From positions 16,191,368-16,255,367 of the forward strand of contig CM040453.1 in NCBI GenBank assembly GCA_022749755.1: a DNA stretch of 64,000 bases, in the 5' to 3' direction. Origin of the DNA: Azadirachta indica. Lineage: Eukaryota; Streptophyta; Magnoliopsida; Sapindales; Meliaceae. Below the pieces are notes generated by a model, which saw only the letters and a program-made list of their open reading frames with translations, was not told the DNA's origin and did not search any database. Positions within the stretch are counted from its first letter, which is position 1; each line of letters opens with the position of its first letter. A program made the position numbers and the translations under genes. Positions 60,500 through 64,000 of the stretch are shown here, in pieces.

Positions 60500-63250
60500 G
60501 TTAATAAAACAAAGAAAGTCTACACACCTATGCAGAATAAGTTGAATTCATAAGCTTCCCAAATGATTCAGAACATACTTGCAATACATATATAGTAAAT
60601 TCGTAGCATATATAACCAAAATACATATATAACCAAACAAGCATTATTGGCGGTTCATCTCATAGCTAATAGTACTATAACTGTAGTACTTCACCTTTGT
60701 TCTCACATTAATTGCTGAAGTAATCTTTTGAACTAGCATTTTCTCATATTATATATGTGTTTCATATAATATATTATAATTAACGATGTAATAAAAACAT
60801 GATTTTAAAACATTTGAATTAATTATTTATCTGAATATTTATTAGCTGTACCCAACACTTAGATTTTGAGATATGTATGTATATGTGTGTGTGCGTTTGT
60901 ATATAAATATATATATATGTATATATATTAATGGCTTCAGGGAAGAGCATAGTCAAAGAGAGAAGAGAACGACTTGTTAGAGATATTTACTAAAGGAGAG
61001 AATGTTTATGTAATATTATTAATTATTTTTTCAATTAATGTAGCATAGATATAGAGTTGAGAATTTAAATTAATATAAAAGAAAAAATAGTAAAACGAAA
61101 ACACCATTTAAGTAGCATTTATTTCTCGATTGAAGTTTAAATAAATCTAAATATCTAAATCTAAATGGTTTATTTGTTTTTCTCAACTAAAATATGAATA
61201 TGAATACTTATGAAGAGATATATAATTAAAATTATTTTCATTTGTTAGATTCAACGAAAAAATACAAAAAAAATGACATTTTACTTAAATAGAAAAAGTA
61301 TTTTAAAAAAGTGACTTTTTGATTTAACATTAAAGATTTGGATCATCTACTATTTTGTCTTCTTCATTGAATATCCTTAATTTCAAAAGATCTACTAACA
61401 TACATATAAGATTAATAAAATTATCTAATTTAGATTTTAAAGAAAGTCATAGACGAGACGAACATATATCATCATTATACATCCATCAAATTTATAATTG
61501 ACATGGATATTTATTTTTGATAAATTCCATGAGAAAAAACTAATTTCAAATTAGCGAGGCTAATGGTGGGTATTCCTTGGTTGCAAATGAAATGCAAGTT
61601 CAAACCTATCAAAGAAACAATGCAATAACCTCAGTAATACACATCAAAAGCATTCTAAACATAGAGTTTGTCAGTATATCTAACCAATAAAACACAACAA
61701 AATTAGTAAAATTTGATTATAGACAACTTATAGATGTCAATTTCAAGTACAGGTTGATCGTGTTCAATGTCAATTGCCAAGGATCCAAACAATCAACATC
61801 GATGAAATTCAATTTATTATTTATTTTTTTCAAACTAAAATATCTGAGAAATTTATTATATTTTAAAGTATCTTATTGCCATCTTAAAAGCCCTTTTACT
61901 TAAAATAAAATTTTGTATCTAAAAATAAAGAAAAACATGCATGTACAATTATAATATATGCCCATTAATAAATACACTCTAGATATTTTAAAATTAATAT
62001 CATATATACTTTTTACTTTTAAAATGTATAACACTTTTAATAGTATAATTTACTAAATTTTAATTATTTTGCTTCTTCAATAAACTTTTTATAAGTTCAA
62101 ATAATATAAAATTGTGTTGAAATATGATTTAACTTTAGTCTTCCAAATATTTTAAATGTGTTTATTTTTCAAAGTAAAACCAAAATAGGTCTCTAATTTT
62201 ACATTATTAGTCAAGTAATTATTTGATTTTACTTCAATTTTCTTAATAGAAGTTCATTATAGTTTTTATGTTCTATTGAGTTTAGAAAATAATTGAATCT
62301 CTAATTCTATTAAAAAAAATCTAATTTATCCTTTTATATGATGAAACATGAAATATTTATTTCATTTGTATAGGTATATATTAATTCAGTTATTTAATTG
62401 CATAAATTTCTAATTTTTGCAGCATAAATATATACTCTGTGGTTTTCTTCTCACAATCAATATATTCTCGAAGTCATACTTCATTTCATTTGCATTTTTT
62501 GTTTTGTGTGTTTATTTCTTTTAAGCTATTACCTTAATAAATAAATGTATCTATAAAATATTTTGTTTGTGGGTGAACTATTAAAATAAAATTTCTACTA
62601 TTATTTTTTTAAAAAAAAATTAGATGAGATTTTGAAGGAAATTAAAATAAGGTTGTGTTTTATTAATGGAACTTACTTGAGTAGAACGTTAAGTTATATA
62701 GGAAGAAATTAAGAATTATATTTAAAAAATAAAACTAATTGAAATGAATGATACTCTTAATATCAAAACAGAAGATGGAAGATCAAGACAAGACAAAACT
62801 AAAGAAAATATGTAAAAGTTTAAATTTAAAGAGTATTGTAATATTATCCAAATTATCAAAAAATACTTAATAATTTAAGGTTAAGAATTTTTTAATTCGA
62901 TCCCTTCCACCCGAAAAACAATGCATGTTGTTACTTTCACCTCCTCTAATTGTGTTGCTGTAGATTCTCAATAAACCAAAAAAAAGTCATGAGATTTTCA
63001 TCCAAATCTTTAAATTCGTTCAACAAATTTTCCATTTTCTGGTAAATGTAAAGTAATTCTTGTATAAACTTTCCGTCTTTTTATTTGATGTGTATAATAA
63101 TATTAATAGAGGTATCAATTTTTGTGGGTATTCAATGTACCAATTTTTCATCTTCTTTATTTTATATATATAATAATATTAATATGAATTTACATATTAT
63201 CATGAGTTTCACAGTAATACCAACATTTCATCACACTTCATAATATTATT
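60500..63250. other. Non-genic AT-rich block (right copy)
   Basis: Counterpart of 6310-9020. The simple repeat near 60873-60930 is expanded and reshaped (TG and TA mixtures) relative to the plain (AT)n at 6690. No gene recognised. Confidence 0.6.
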
Positions 63251-63257
63251 ATTGTTC

Positions 63258-64000
63258 TAATAATAATAAGATAATTAACAAATAATCAATTAAGAATAAT
63301 TTTTATCATTTAGTTAACAACTATTAAATTAAACACCATTCTTTTAATCTTAAAAACCAACAAAAATTTATAAAATAAAAAACAATTATGCTTATGATAA
63401 CAACGACAAAAGACTTAAAAGAAACTTTAATCAAGCTGGAATAAGAGTCATTCTTTCAAACAAATTACTTGGAATTAATGGCTAGTAAAATAAGAACTCT
63501 TGGAATAATCCATACTTAGCTACTGCTATATTTGCAGAATTGAACAAACAACCAAACACTATGATTTATATAAGGAATTAATTGCCAAAATAATTACAAA
63601 TATTCAAATAATATGCAGACAAATATTAATTTGAACTTTGCAAACGTTGTATTAGCTACCTAAATAATAACCCAAAAGTCATTCTTGTTTCCATATATAA
63701 TTAACTTTTCATATCATGAGATTAATTTGTTTTATTAAAAATTTTGAATAATGAGAATAAGAAACATTACTCACAAAACACCTAACCTTTGCACTTATTG
63801 TTATTTGAATTCATAATAGTATGAGACCATTAAACGTGTTCTAAACCATCCGAATTGCGTCCAAGATGCATACTATAAGATTAACTTGTTTTGTTTTTAA
63901 AAGATGTTAGCATCTTAATAATCACAGACAGAATCGTGGAGAAACTCATCTTGTACATTAAATTAAATTAAATTGTGGACTATTAAAAAATTTAGTATTG
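63258..64000 (+). repeat. Start of a further tandem TFIIS-like unit
   Basis: Realigns with the 5' flank of the gene units (about 1590-2270 and 55660-56350): AATTAACAAATAAT, AAGCTGGAATAAGAGT, ATTTGCAGA and TAAATTGTGGACT landmarks occur in the same order. It is cut by the window edge before any gene. Confidence 0.75.

Larger units (their letters stand above)
54005..64000 (+). repeat. Right copy of the direct segmental duplication (partner 1-9312)
   Basis: Same gene order and orientation as the left copy. It carries extra pieces missing on the left: about 45 bp near 54438-54480, about 50 bp near 55034, a roughly 120-bp SINE-like module at 56580-56703, and about 474 bp at 63258-63735. The last piece contains the beginning of a further tandem unit. 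The copy runs off the right edge, so the duplication is at least 10 kb. Its left border is at or before 54005; a structural LTR (53830-54307) straddles that point. Confidence 0.95.

Noticed and set aside
1..64000. CRISPR array, operon-like defence system or rRNA cluster
   Set aside because: No regularly spaced repeats or such genes; the content is plant nuclear.

Overview
This window looks like nuclear DNA of a flowering plant, most likely a eudicot. It is strongly AT-rich and dominated by decayed LTR retrotransposons of the Ty1/copia and Ty3/gypsy types. It carries plant-specific gene families (NAC, LRR-XII receptor kinase, LONELY GUY, TFIIS-like, CACTA transposase), plant-style introns, and no bacterial signals. 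The genus cannot be fixed from the sequence alone.

Layout. Positions 1-9312 and 54005-64000 are two direct copies of one large segment, about 54 kb apart, and both run off the window. Each copy holds a decayed copia remnant with LTR-type ends, one intact 306-codon TFIIS-like gene (2843-3763 and 57035-57955), a NAC-domain pseudogene (about 6042 and 60228) and long non-genic sequence. Inside each copy the unit is itself tandem. The sequence upstream of the gene (about 1590-2680) recurs at about 9030-9790 and at 63250-64000. In the left segment this second unit continues into a third, broken TFIIS-like gene (14134-14855), whose 5' end was replaced by a minus-strand copia element (about 9790-14133).

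The middle (15.2-53.8 kb) is a graveyard: an LRR-XII receptor-kinase pseudogene (15.23-17.64 kb); an LTR remnant carrying a Mutator-like MITE with a 9-bp target duplication (19.27-19.53 kb); a LONELY GUY copy broken by one nonsense codon (22.5-23.1 kb); a conserved-looking but unrecognised basic protein exon (24.3-24.8 kb); a truncated minus-strand gypsy element (25.3-28.45 kb); a plus-strand copia element (28.46-33.3 kb) split by a 1393-bp solo LTR with a perfect 5-bp target duplication; a hAT-type MITE with an 8-bp target duplication (33.87-34.34 kb); an F-box/DUF295-like fragment; another copia RT fragment (39.2 kb); gypsy-type non-coding sequence (about 41.9-43.5 kb); a minus-strand CACTA transposon remnant (44.27-48.46 kb); and a tandem duplication (50.2-51.9 kb) around a frameshifted small membrane-protein gene.

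Function. The only clearly intact host genes are the two TFIIS-like genes. They encode the TFIIS N-terminal bundle and the central RNA-polymerase-II-binding domain but stop before the zinc ribbon that makes TFIIS stimulate RNA cleavage. They belong to a locally expanding and decaying tandem family, and this is the most interesting biology here. I found no operon-like system, CRISPR array or convincing tRNA/rRNA gene.
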